Notes: generated from the sequence alone by a model not told the origin. 8,689 nt of DNA from CAYQAE01 sp964415445 [NCBI: uncultured archaeon] (GCA_964415445.1 CAYQAE010000035.1:10455-19143); one strand, 5' to 3'. Counted from the stretch's first letter, positions 1 to 6,096 are shown. Made by a program: numbers and translations.

Positions 1-492
1 AATCTCTTTTTCACTTAATCTTGAAAATCTAAACATTGCACATCGAGATTGTACCGGCTCTATAATTTTATTAGAATAGTTACACGATAAAATAAATCTA
101 CATGCAGATGAATATAACTCCATCACTCGCCTTAGAGCATGTTGCGCATCTGATGTAGTATTGTCAACTTCATCTAAAAAAATTAATCTAAATGGTGCTC
201 CGCCTAGGGGAGCTTTTTCAGCATAATCTTTTATCCTATTTCTAACAGTATTTATTCCACGCTCATCAGAAGCATTTAATTCCAAAAAGTTTTGTTTCCA
301 GCTATCTCCTAGTAATTTTTTTGCTATAATTAAAGCGCAAGTAGTTTTTCCAATTCCAGCTGAACCTGCAAAAAGTAGATTAGGAATCTGTCCTGCTTTC
401 AAAAAATTTTTTAAACTATTAATTACATTTGATTGTCCAGCTACATCATCAAGCTCTTTAGGCCTATACTTCTCAGTCCAAATTGAAAACAT
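1..492 (-). CDS. rfcS: Replication factor C small subunit, N-terminal 164 residues (gene runs off the left edge)
   Basis: This is the clamp-loader ATPase subunit that, with the large subunit, opens the PCNA ring and loads it on primer-template DNA. Translating the minus strand from ATG at 492 gives 164 open codons to the window edge. Visible in order: the RFC box EKYRP (residues 7-11), the Walker A-type loop GSAGIGKTT (43-51), the conserved [10 protein letters not shown] (71-80), Walker B LIFLDEVD (103-110), sensor 1 in ILSCNYS (134-140), and the SRC arginine-finger motif (149-151). Family members are usually about 315-330 residues, so roughly half is present and the C-terminal collar domain lies outside. 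GGTG lies about ten bases before the ATG. Two motif positions are atypical: family consensus is close to GPPGTGKT and DEAD, while here they read GSAGIGKT and DEVD. The catalytic Lys, Asp and Glu are kept, so I expect an active protein. Family assignment is firm. Confidence 0.94.
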   Translation of the reverse strand, partial: MFSIWTEKYRPKELDDVAGQSNVINSLKNFLKAGQIPNLLFAGSAGIGKTTCALIIAKKLLGDSWKQNFLELNASDERGINTVRNRIKDYAEKAPLGGAPFRLIFLDEVDNTTSDAQHALRRVMELYSSACRFILSCNYSNKIIEPVQSRCAMFRFSRLSEKEI

Positions 493-545
493 ATGAAATA
501 CACCACATAAAAACAATAGATATTTTGTTTTGATAAAGGAAGAAA

Positions 546-556
546 TATAATATTTT
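546..556 (-). promoter_or_regulatory. Candidate TATA box for rfcS
   Basis: On the minus strand an AAATATTATATTT-like stretch sits 54-64 bases before the rfcS ATG, which predicts a start site near 524 and a leader of about 30 bases. Because a terminator follows the histone gene, rfcS needs its own promoter, and this is the best TATA-like element in the gap. The DNA is AT-rich throughout, so the call is modest. Confidence 0.4.
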
Positions 557-597
557 TATGACTATTCTTAATAAAAAAAATTATTTTTCAAAAAATT

Positions 598-642
598 TAG
601 AAAAAAAACAAAAGATTGGGTGGTGAGATTGCGTCTCACCAC
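598..642 (-). terminator. Stem-loop plus U-run terminator of the histone gene
   Basis: A perfect 9-base inverted repeat (GTGGTGAGA at 620-628, its complement at 634-642, 5-base loop) lies just after the histone stop codon. On the minus strand it is followed about 12 bases later by a run of eight T residues (608-601). Archaeal termination mainly needs the U-run. The stem may assist or may protect the 3' end of an abundant mRNA. It separates histone from rfcS. Confidence 0.75.
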
Positions 643-650
643 ATAACATT

Positions 651-848
651 TTATGTAGATAATTTAATGTCGCCAGCTTTAACTGTCTTTCTGCCAGAGT
701 GTCGGCAGATTTTTACAGCTTTATCGGCTACATCGGCTCCATATTCTTCTAGAGCCTCGGCTAGTGCTTTAACTGCATCATCACTAACTCGATCTGCATT
801 TGCATTGTCAATTATTCTCCTAACTGGAGCAAGTGGTAATTCACTCAT
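651..848 (-). CDS. Archaeal histone (HMf-like, 65 residues, short C-terminus)
   Basis: This is a DNA-wrapping chromatin protein that forms dimers and larger stacks. The whole 65-residue product is a histone fold: [13 protein letters not shown] (6-18) is helix 1, R20 sits in loop 1, the long helix 2 spans about 23-50, and [10 protein letters not shown] (52-61) forms loop 2 and the start of helix 3. R10, R20 and K54-T55 match known DNA contacts of HMfB-type histones; H50 and D60 correspond to the dimer-dimer interface pair, so multimer formation should be possible. It ends at KLST, a few residues earlier than HMfA/HMfB, so helix 3 is shortened. The start is set by GGGAG seven bases before ATG, with a strong TATA box upstream. 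It is probably highly expressed from a single-gene transcript. Identification is secure. Confidence 0.95.
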   Translation of the reverse strand: MSELPLAPVRRIIDNANADRVSDDAVKALAEALEEYGADVADKAVKICRHSGRKTVKAGDIKLST

Positions 849-875
849 TCAAATCTCCCTCACATGTCATTATGG

Positions 876-890
876 TTATATATATTTAAA
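876..890 (-). promoter_or_regulatory. TATA box of the histone gene
   Basis: Read on the minus strand this is TTTAAATATATATAA, a near-ideal archaeal TATA element. A start about 25 bases downstream falls near 862-865, just before the GGGAG ribosome binding site at 856-860, giving a very short leader. Confidence 0.6.
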
Positions 891-920
891 AAACTTTGGT
901 AGGAAAATAGTCGATTTTGG

Positions 921-942
921 ACCTTTCATGCATTGAACAGGT
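921..942. promoter_or_regulatory. Interrupted palindrome upstream of the histone promoter
   Basis: ACCT-TTCA-TGCAT-TGAA-C-AGGT is a dyad with two 4-base arm pairs. It lies about 30 bases upstream of the histone TATA box, in a small less AT-rich island. The position would suit a regulator site, but nothing identifies a binding protein and the arms are short. Confidence 0.25.
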
Positions 943-1413
943 TAACAAATAATGTGATATATAAGTTCAACTTTCATATAAACAACTATTGCTTTAAAAA
1001 ATTCATTATATCAGAATAAGAGAGAAAAGCGCTAATTTTAAAATAGTTTTTTCAAAAGGCCTTTTATCGAATAAAAATACCTAATGGGCTTTATTTTTAT
1101 CATATCCCTAAATATATACCATTGATAATAAAATAAAGAAATTTAAACATCAAATTTTTTTGCAATATTGACTTAAAATAGACCAAATTTTATCATAAAT
1201 TGTTATATATTCTAAAAAAACGCCTACTTCAAAAATACATCTAAACTCGAAAAAACAAGTTCTCAGATTATAACTACCTTTATATAGAATAAAAAAATAA
1301 TTTAGAAATTTAAAAGCTATTTAAGAAAAAATAAAAGAATATAAAACAAAGAGAGCAAAAAATAACATATAGATATTCATAAAAAATTATAATAAAGAAG
1401 GAATAGAGATATC
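943..1413. other. AT-rich intergenic stretch with no recognised gene
   Basis: Both strands are dense in stop codons and I find no convincing coding frame, tRNA or known RNA. The only landmarks are a 12-base palindrome AAAAGGCCTTTT at 1054-1065 and scattered A/T runs. With the histone leader on one side and truD's on the other it forms a divergent spacer about 620 bases long, longer than any other gap in the core part of the window. An unannotated small RNA cannot be excluded by eye. Confidence 0.5.
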
Positions 1414-1417
1414 AAAC

Positions 1418-1432
1418 TAATATAAATTAATA
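1418..1432 (+). promoter_or_regulatory. Candidate TATA box of truD
   Basis: TATAAATTA (1421-1429) lies about 45 bases before the truD ATG. A start near 1450 would leave a leader of roughly 20 bases containing the GGAG ribosome binding site at 1459-1462. Plausible, in AT-rich surroundings. Confidence 0.4.
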
Positions 1433-1470
1433 AATACTAGGTTAGATCATCTAGATCTGGAGAAATAAGA

Positions 1471-2676
1471 ATGCTTAATGCCAAAATTTATGTCTCAAGT
1501 ATTGAAAAAATTGAAGGAAAAATAAGAGAGGAACCAGAAGATTTCTTAGTTGAAGAAATAACTGAATTTAAACCCAAAGGAGTGGGAGAAAACATTTGGA
1601 TATTAGTTGAAAAACGCAAAACTTCAACTGTAAATGTTGCTATGCAAATTGCAAGAAATTTACATATCAGTCGGAAAAAAATTGGTTTTGCTGGAATGAA
1701 AGACTCACGTGCCATAGCTAGACAATGGTTTTCAGTAACCCAAGCCAAAGTATCAGATTTAGAAAAATTAGAACTAAACAATGCATCTGTAAAAAAAATA
1801 ATACCACATACTAAAAAATTAAGATTAGGAAGACTCATAGGTAATAAATTTGAAATTTTAATTAAGACTAAAGATAAAGATATTCAAAAAGTAGAAGATA
1901 TACTTTCTGAATTAAAAGAAAAGGGAGTTGCAAACTATTTTGGTTGGCAAAGGTTTGGATACGTTAGACCAAATACTCACCTTGTGGGCAAAGCAATAGT
2001 AGAAAATGATTTGAAAAAAGCTGTAGATATCTATATTGGCCACCCATACGATAGAGAATCTGAAAAAGTAAAGTTAGCAAGAAAAAAATATGACAATGGA
2101 GAGATAGAAAAATCTCTTAATTTGATGCCTAAAAAAATGTCATATGAGAGAATGATGCTAAAATCTCTGCTTAAAAATCCAGCGGAGTATAAAAAAGCCA
2201 TAGAATCTATACCTATTCCTATAAAAACTTTATTTGTAAGTGCATATCAATCATATCTATTTAATTATGTGACAAGCGAGAGAATAAAATACGGAATTAA
2301 CAAAACTATTTATGGAGATATTTTCATAAACAACCAAGAAAAAATTGTTGAAAGCCAAGATCCAGAAAAAGACATATCAAATTTTGAAATACATCCAACT
2401 GCTCCTTTATTTGGTTCTAAAGTGCCAATTGCAACTGGTAAGATGGGTGAGATTGAAAATAAAATAATAAAAAAAGAAAAAATTGATTTAGGAAATTTTG
2501 AATGTAGAGAAATTCCAAAATTAGGTAGTTATGGTCTAAGACGTTCTATTAGATTCAAAATAAGTGATACTAAAGTTGAAATTGATCCTCAAGGTATTAA
2601 AATATCTTTTTTTATTCCAAAAGGATGCTATGCTACATCAGTATTGCGTGAAATCGTAAAAGGAGACATAATCTAG
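1471..2676 (+). CDS. truD: tRNA pseudouridine synthase TruD (Pus7 family)
   Basis: The enzyme converts U13 of some tRNAs to pseudouridine; archaeal/eukaryotic relatives can also act at other positions such as U35 of tRNA-Tyr. The 401-residue product has the family's marks: EEPEDFLVEEI near the N-terminus (20-30), the catalytic loop GMKDSRA (75-81) with Asp78 as nucleophile followed by RQWFSV, NYFGWQRFG (155-163), and a C-terminal GCYATSVLREI. Length is normal for archaeal TruD. The start is supported by GGAG eight bases before ATG. carS follows after 52 bases with no T-run between, so the two may share a transcript, though they have no functional link. The window also holds a tRNA-Glu with U at position 13, a known type of TruD substrate. 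Intact and confidently assigned. Confidence 0.96.
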   Translation: MLNAKIYVSSIEKIEGKIREEPEDFLVEEITEFKPKGVGENIWILVEKRKTSTVNVAMQIARNLHISRKKIGFAGMKDSRAIARQWFSVTQAKVSDLEKLELNNASVKKIIPHTKKLRLGRLIGNKFEILIKTKDKDIQKVEDILSELKEKGVANYFGWQRFGYVRPNTHLVGKAIVENDLKKAVDIYIGHPYDRESEKVKLARKKYDNGEIEKSLNLMPKKMSYERMMLKSLLKNPAEYKKAIESIPIPIKTLFVSAYQSYLFNYVTSERIKYGINKTIYGDIFINNQEKIVESQDPEKDISNFEIHPTAPLFGSKVPIATGKMGEIENKIIKKEKIDLGNFECREIPKLGSYGLRRSIRFKISDTKVEIDPQGIKISFFIPKGCYATSVLREIVKGDII

Positions 2677-2728
2677 CATCTAAATTGTCAACAATAACCT
2701 TAATATTAATTAACAATGATGGATTAAT

Positions 2729-3268
2729 ATGTCATTTTTATATACCATGGGAGTAGGATTTGCTTTAATGGTGCCGGCATTTGCTTCAAATATGGCTCCA
2801 TCAATAATTCGAGGAAAGAGGCCAATAGATTTTGGTAAAAATTTTTTTGATGGAAGAAGAATATTGGGTGATGGAAAAACCATTAGAGGATTTATCTCAG
2901 GTATAATATGTGGAATTATCACTGCTCTAATATTTGCACCACTATATGAGATACTCACAGATAAATTAGAAGCAATTGAGATTTTGGAATATGCGTTTTT
3001 AGGTTTTCTTTTGGGTTTTGGAACTGTGCTTGGAGATTCTATGGGTAGTTTTATCAAAAGAAGATTTAATGTCAAACGTGGAGAAACTTTCCCTATCCTA
3101 GATCAGCTAGATTTTATGCTTGGTGCTATACTAATGCTTTGGTTAGTTTGGTCACCAGTTACGATCAGTTTAGAATTATTTTTTGCCATATTGATTATGA
3201 CAGGACCCCTACATTTATTTGGAAATTATATGGCATATAAATTAGGTAACAAAGAATCATGGTATTAA
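2729..3268 (+). CDS. carS: CDP-archaeol synthase (CTP:geranylgeranylglycerol-type lipid cytidylyltransferase)
   Basis: This membrane enzyme joins CTP to unsaturated archaetidic acid (2,3-di-O-geranylgeranylglyceryl phosphate), releasing pyrophosphate and making CDP-archaeol, the precursor for polar head-group attachment. The 179-residue product has about five hydrophobic segments (roughly 2-20, 53-76, 88-105, 128-146, 148-167). Its loops carry the family signature residues: RPIDFGKNFFDGRRILGDGKT-like region at 31-51, GDSMGSFIKRR at 102-112, and DQLDF at 125-129. The C-terminal HLFGNYMAYKLG...SWY is also typical. The length matches the family. ATG at 2729 puts the first hydrophobic segment at the N-terminus, as expected. 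It may be read through from truD or from a weak TATA in the 52-base gap. Assignment is secure and marks the genome as archaeal. Confidence 0.95.
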   Translation: MSFLYTMGVGFALMVPAFASNMAPSIIRGKRPIDFGKNFFDGRRILGDGKTIRGFISGIICGIITALIFAPLYEILTDKLEAIEILEYAFLGFLLGFGTVLGDSMGSFIKRRFNVKRGETFPILDQLDFMLGAILMLWLVWSPVTISLELFFAILIMTGPLHLFGNYMAYKLGNKESWY

Positions 3269-3325
3269 AAATTTCCAAAGAAGAGTTCTTATCAATTTAA
3301 TTTAAATTTTTGCGAAATATTTTAA

Positions 3326-3339
3326 GGTTATAAAATATG
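3326..3339 (+). promoter_or_regulatory. TATA box of the ABC ATPase gene
   Basis: GGTTATAAAATATG contains a clear TATAAAATA (3329-3337) with purines just upstream as in a BRE. A start near 3357 leaves a leader of only about ten bases, including the AGGGG ribosome binding site seven bases before ATG. Confidence 0.5.
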
Positions 3340-3367
3340 TGTGTTTTTAAAAAGATAGGGGCAAAAA

Positions 3368-4069
3368 ATGAGTGAAAAAATCTTAGAAGCAATTGATTTG
3401 AAAAAAGAATACAAAAGAGGGACTGCAATAGTTGAGGCTATGAAAGGAGCCAATTTTAGTGTAGATGTGGGTGAATTTGTAAGTATTATTGGCCCTTCAG
3501 GTTCAGGTAAATCAACTCTTCTAAATATGTTAGGAGGAATTAGCAGACCTACTTCAGGAAGTATAATTGTTGATGAGTGGGATATAAGCAAAAAACCTTA
3601 TTCTGAAAAAACTCATGAATTGAGACTTAAAAAAGTAGGATATATTTTTCAATTTTTCAACCTAATTCCAACTTTAACTGCAATTGAGAATGTAGAACTT
3701 CCAATGGAATTTATGAATATAGACATAGAAAAGAGACATCAAAGAGCTAAGGATTTATTAAAATTAGTAGGACTTGAAAAAAGAATAGATCACAAACCAT
3801 TGCAACTATCTGGAGGAGAACAACAGCGAGTTACAATAGCAAGAGCACTAGCAAATGAGCCAAAAATAATATTAGGTGATGAACCCACAGGTAATCTAGA
3901 TTCGAGAACTGGTAATGAAATAATATCTCTTCTAAAACGCCTTAATAAAGAAGAAGGCTACACTTTTGTAATAGTCACCCATGACCTTAGAGTTGCTAAA
4001 GCCGCAGATAAAGTTTTGTATGTAAGAGATGGAAGAATTATTCAGAAAAAATTTCCTCAAAATAATTAA
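3368..4069 (+). CDS. ABC transporter ATP-binding protein, LolD/MacB (FtsX-partner) type
   Basis: A cytoplasmic ATPase that would drive a membrane permease. The 233 residues carry every nucleotide-binding element: Walker A GPSGSGKST (42-50), Q-loop Q95 in FQFFNL, signature LSGGEQQR (147-154), Walker B IILGDEP (167-173), D-loop LDS (177-179) and H-loop H205. The ATRALANEP-type block after the signature and the DEPTGNLDS string are typical of the MacB/LolD/FtsE group, whose partners are FtsX-like permeases used for lipid, peptide or macrolide export or for mechanotransmission. No permease gene is adjacent: carS lies upstream and argH converges downstream. The partner must be elsewhere, so the transported substrate is unknown. 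AGGGG precedes the ATG. The stop shares TTAA with the stop of the minus-strand mini-gene. Family call is secure; substrate is not. Confidence 0.93.
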   Translation: MSEKILEAIDLKKEYKRGTAIVEAMKGANFSVDVGEFVSIIGPSGSGKSTLLNMLGGISRPTSGSIIVDEWDISKKPYSEKTHELRLKKVGYIFQFFNLIPTLTAIENVELPMEFMNIDIEKRHQRAKDLLKLVGLEKRIDHKPLQLSGGEQQRVTIARALANEPKIILGDEPTGNLDSRTGNEIISLLKRLNKEEGYTFVIVTHDLRVAKAADKVLYVRDGRIIQKKFPQNN

Positions 4070-4158
4070 GGCACATATTTAGCAAAATATGCCATAAGCA
4101 CTATACACGCAAATACCATTAAACCTCCAAATGCTACCAAAATATCAGCCCAAGGCAT
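4066..4158 (-). CDS. Predicted 30-residue single-pass membrane mini-protein
   Basis: The minus strand encodes a 30-residue peptide beginning MPWADILVAFGG and ending YFAKYVP. Residues 5-26 form one continuous hydrophobic stretch long enough to cross a membrane, with acidic D5 before it and K27 after it. I do not recognise a family. GGTG lies about ten bases before the ATG, and a TATA-like GATATAAAAA sits about 40 bases upstream. The gene is on the argH strand, 64 bases after the argH stop, so read-through is also possible. Its TAA overlaps the TAA of the convergent ABC gene within the palindrome TTAA. Start, stop, ribosome site and hydrophobicity agree, but a frame this short can arise by chance. 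Confidence 0.5.
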   Translation of the reverse strand: MPWADILVAFGGLMVFACIVLMAYFAKYVP

Positions 4159-4194
4159 CTTTTTTACACCACTAAAAGAAGATAATTACAAAGG

Positions 4195-4205
4195 TTTTTT
4201 ATATC
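4195..4205 (-). promoter_or_regulatory. Candidate TATA box for the 30-codon membrane gene
   Basis: The minus strand reads GATATAAAAAA about 40 bases before the mini-gene ATG, predicting a start near 4174 and a leader of about 16 bases. It lies in the gap after the argH stop, which supports separate transcription of the mini-gene. Confidence 0.4.
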
Positions 4206-4222
4206 TTCATTAATTTTTTAAT

Positions 4223-5593
4223 TTAGTTTTTAGATTCGTTTTTTTTGATATATTCTTTTATTTTATCAAAATTCGGAGAACCTTCTGTCTTTTTAGATAT
4301 TATAGATGATTTTGGATCTAATATTTCATTTAATATTTTTGAATTAATATCTATGGATTTTTCTTTCAAATAATTTTGTATGTCTTCTAAATCAATAGAT
4401 TCTCTACTCTTATCTATATGTTTAACTAAATCTCCAACTATTTTGTGGGCCTCTCTGAAAGGATAGTTTAGTTCTTTAGATAAATAATCTGCAAGATCAG
4501 TTGCAAAAAAATATCCTCTCTTAATTTGTTTGTCCATTGCTTCTTTTGAAAATTTACATCTTGATATAAATTCAGGCAAAATAGTCAATATATCTTTTGA
4601 TATATCTATAATCTCCCATAAATGATATGATATCTGCTGCAGGTCTCTGTTATAACTTTGTGGAAGTTTTGAGGCAATAATAAATGCAGCTTGATTATGT
4701 CCTAAAATAGTACCTATTTTTGCTCTAATTAACTCTAAAAGATCAGGATTCTTCTTCTGGGGCATTATACTGCTAGTTGATGAAAATTCATCTGGCAAAA
4801 TTAAATATCCAAATTCAGAGCTACTCCAGATTATAAAATCCTCAACCATTTTGGATAAATTTGTAGACAAAATTGATAATGCAGAATTTGTCTCAAGTAT
4901 AAAATCACGAGTAGATACCCCATCCATTGTATTTTCTAATATATCAGAAAATCCTAAATCAGAGGCAACTTTTTTTCTGTTGATCTGATAACTTGTACCT
5001 GCAAACGCACAAGATCCCAAAGGAGATAGATCAATTCTAGATATGGAATCTTTTAATCGATCAATGTCTCTTTTGTATGAAGAATGATAAGCCAAAAGAT
5101 GATGAGCCAATGTAGTAATTTGAGCTTGTTGCAGATGAGTATAACCTGAAATTAAAGTCTCGATATGTTTTTTTGCTTGATCTAAAATTGAGTTTTGTAG
5201 ATTTTGAAGTTTATCTATTATTTCAGCTATTTCTTCTTTCAAAACTAATCTCAAATCAGTTGCAATTTGGTCATTTCTTGATTTTGCAGTATGCATTTTT
5301 TTTCCTACAACACCTGCAATTTGAATTAATTTGTTTTCAATTGCCATATGAATATCTTCTAAGGCTGGATCTAAATCTAGAGAATCCATACCTTCTTTTT
5401 TAATTTTATCAAGAGCTTCTAAAATTTTAGATGATTCATTCTCTTTTATTATACCTTCATCTGCTAACATAGATACATGAACTTTGTTAAGTTTTATATC
5501 AGCCAAAAAAAGCCGCGTATCCATATCCATAGAACTTGTAAATTTAGAAAATCGACTATCAACTTCTTTTGAAAGTCTACCATCTCGAAGCAT
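4223..5593 (-). CDS. argH: Argininosuccinate lyase
   Basis: This cytoplasmic homotetramer performs the last step of arginine synthesis, splitting argininosuccinate into arginine and fumarate. The 456-residue product has the superfamily layout. The N-terminal region is GRLSKEVDSRFSKFTSS; TAKSRNDQIATDLRL (102-116) binds substrate; GYTHLQQAQ (150-158) holds catalytic His153. The flexible signature loop SSTSSIMPQKKNPD (271-284) carries the catalytic serine region, though the usual glycine before SS is a threonine here. FFATDLADYL (362-371) and FREAHKIVG (379-387) are also typical. Length is normal. The ATG has a GTTGATG-like ribosome site just upstream. argG is not in the window, so arg genes appear dispersed. 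It converges on the ABC gene. No truncation is seen and the assignment is secure. Confidence 0.96.
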   Translation of the reverse strand: MLRDGRLSKEVDSRFSKFTSSMDMDTRLFLADIKLNKVHVSMLADEGIIKENESSKILEALDKIKKEGMDSLDLDPALEDIHMAIENKLIQIAGVVGKKMHTAKSRNDQIATDLRLVLKEEIAEIIDKLQNLQNSILDQAKKHIETLISGYTHLQQAQITTLAHHLLAYHSSYKRDIDRLKDSISRIDLSPLGSCAFAGTSYQINRKKVASDLGFSDILENTMDGVSTRDFILETNSALSILSTNLSKMVEDFIIWSSSEFGYLILPDEFSSTSSIMPQKKNPDLLELIRAKIGTILGHNQAAFIIASKLPQSYNRDLQQISYHLWEIIDISKDILTILPEFISRCKFSKEAMDKQIKRGYFFATDLADYLSKELNYPFREAHKIVGDLVKHIDKSRESIDLEDIQNYLKEKSIDINSKILNEILDPKSSIISKKTEGSPNFDKIKEYIKKNESKN

Positions 5594-5647
5594 AACATCA
5601 ACTCAGCTATAATGAATATAATATTGTCTTGTATTTAGACCCAAAAC

Positions 5648-5659
5648 TATATATACAAT
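5648..5659 (-). promoter_or_regulatory. Candidate TATA box of argH
   Basis: TTGTATATATAG on the minus strand lies 55-66 bases before the argH ATG, giving a predicted start near 5625 and a leader of about 30 bases. A second weaker TATA-like run nearer the gene (about 5616-5623) would leave almost no leader. Confidence 0.45.
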
Positions 5660-5697
5660 AAAACATAATATATTATTGAAAAAAACAGATTTTTCAG

Positions 5698-5733
5698 GGT
5701 TTATTAAAATCCTCTAAAATATTCCTATTTTAG
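5698..5733 (+). promoter_or_regulatory. Orphan promoter with an 8-4-8 palindrome
   Basis: GGTTTATTAAAAT (5698-5710) looks like a TATA element and is followed three bases later by a perfect inverted repeat, CTAAAATA-TTCC-TATTTTAG (5714-5733). The spacing and geometry resemble the operator arrangement of the two ribbon-helix-helix toxin-antitoxin operons to the right. No full gene follows, only a 10-codon ORF (5738-5770). The arms are AT-rich, so chance is possible. Confidence 0.4.
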
Positions 5734-5737
5734 TTCT

Positions 5738-5770
5738 ATGTCGCGTGGCAGCTATTTTCACTCCATATAG
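5738..5770 (+). other. Ten-codon ORF after the orphan promoter, possible gene remnant
   Basis: ATG at 5738 opens a frame coding MSRGSYFHSI and ending at TAG. Its codons (TCG, CGT, GGC, AGC) are richer in G and C than the surroundings. The stop falls inside an inverted repeat (TCACTC at 5758-5763, GAGTGA at 5770-5775) followed by T-rich DNA. It could be a leader peptide, the stub of a decayed gene, or part of a small RNA; I do not recognise it. Confidence 0.25.
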
Positions 5771-5795
5771 AGTGATTACTATTTTTATTTTTCTT
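5758..5795 (+). terminator. Candidate stem-loop and T-rich terminator of the short plus-strand transcript
   Basis: A 6-base inverted repeat with a 6-base loop (TCACTC/GAGTGA) is followed by TTACTATTTTTATTTTTC on the plus strand. With the TATA-like element at 5698 it would bound a transcript of only about 50-60 bases. Confidence 0.35.
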
Positions 5796-5813
5796 ATATT
5801 AATTATTCTTTAT

Positions 5814-5818
5814 AAAAA
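5814..5818 (-). terminator. Oligo-T terminator of tRNA-Glu
   Basis: Five T residues on the minus strand begin four bases after the discriminator base, as expected for transcription stop after an archaeal tRNA gene. Confidence 0.5.
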
Positions 5819-5822
5819 TAAG

Positions 5823-5914
5823 TGCCCCGACCGGGATTTGAACCCGGGTAGCTGGCTAACTTTGCCTGTAGGCTCGAAAGGCCAGAATGATTGGCCGGAC
5901 TACACCATCGGGGC
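5823..5914 (-). tRNA. tRNA-Glu (anticodon UUC) with a 17-base intron
   Basis: Read on the minus strand, GCCCCGA (1-7) pairs perfectly with TCGGGGC and the discriminator is A; CCA is not encoded. The D-arm region GTGTAG...GGCC is the usual archaeal Glu form. The anticodon stem is CTGGC/GCCAG, the loop CTTTCGA with anticodon TTC, and the T-arm CCGGG-TTCAAAT-CCCGG. After removing the intron the tRNA is 75 bases. Position 13 (base 5902 of the plus strand) is U, the site TruD can modify. A TATA box lies about 30 bases upstream and an oligo-T follows. All stems are intact, so the gene should be functional. Confidence 0.97.
5858..5874 (-). other. Canonical 37/38 tRNA intron with complete bulge-helix-bulge
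   Basis: The intron falls between G37 and A38. The anticodon stem is followed by a 4-base central helix (exon CUUU with intron AAAG) flanked by 3-base bulges, CG^A on the 5' side and UU^A on the 3' side. Inside lies a 3-base GCC/GGC helix capped by UACA. Both cut sites are after the second bulge base, the standard position for the archaeal splicing endonuclease. At 17 bases it is close to a minimal intron. Confidence 0.93.
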
Positions 5915-5940
5915 ATAAATTTGGAAATAAACTACTATCA

Positions 5941-5949
5941 ATATATATA
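5941..5949 (-). promoter_or_regulatory. TATA box of tRNA-Glu
   Basis: TATATATAT on the minus strand, 27-35 bases before the tRNA 5' end, the usual spacing for a tRNA transcribed from or near its first base. Confidence 0.6.
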
Positions 5950-6041
5950 GCTTACAACTATGATACAAAATAACAAGGTTTATTAAAATTGAAAAAGTAA
6001 AATTGGTTTTAGAATTTTTTTTGAAAAAAATTTAGAATTAA

Positions 6042-6062
6042 CCAATAGGTCGGGGTTTCAAC
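6042..6062 (+). repeat. R0: truncated repeat end with tRNA T-arm-like sequence
   Basis: The 21 bases (CCAATAGGTCGGGG...) match the right-hand end of the longer repeats R1-R3, including the GGTCGGGG-TTCAA block typical of the T-arm of a tRNA. The remaining 110 or so bases of the repeat are absent or unrecognisable upstream. It marks the left border of the toxin-antitoxin array. A second GGTTTATTAAAAT (5977-5989), identical to the orphan promoter's TATA, lies about 50 bases before it. Confidence 0.45.
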
Positions 6063-6096
6063 GTATATTCTAGTTTTATTTTTTAGGATGCAAAAG

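Noticed and set aside
616-936. Plus-strand open frame of 106 codons opposite the histone gene
   Set aside because: It is antisense to a clear histone and its start covers the terminator stem; the peptide has no family features.
1488-1838. Minus-strand open frame inside truD
   Set aside because: Shadow of the well-supported truD frame; no ribosome site or recognisable domain.
2710-3075. Minus-strand open frame opposite carS
   Set aside because: Antisense to carS, whose motifs are complete; the peptide only mirrors carS codon use.
3328-3591. Minus-strand open frame overlapping the ABC gene start
   Set aside because: Covers the promoter and Walker A coding region of an intact ABC ATPase; no independent support.
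5173-5403. Plus-strand open frame inside argH
   Set aside because: Leucine/phenylalanine-rich shadow of argH with no start signal.
5823-6062. Array inserted into tRNA-Glu by a tRNA-targeting integrase
   Set aside because: The tRNA is intact, its 5' rather than 3' end faces the array, and the repeat T-arm is in the opposite orientation with a different stem sequence.
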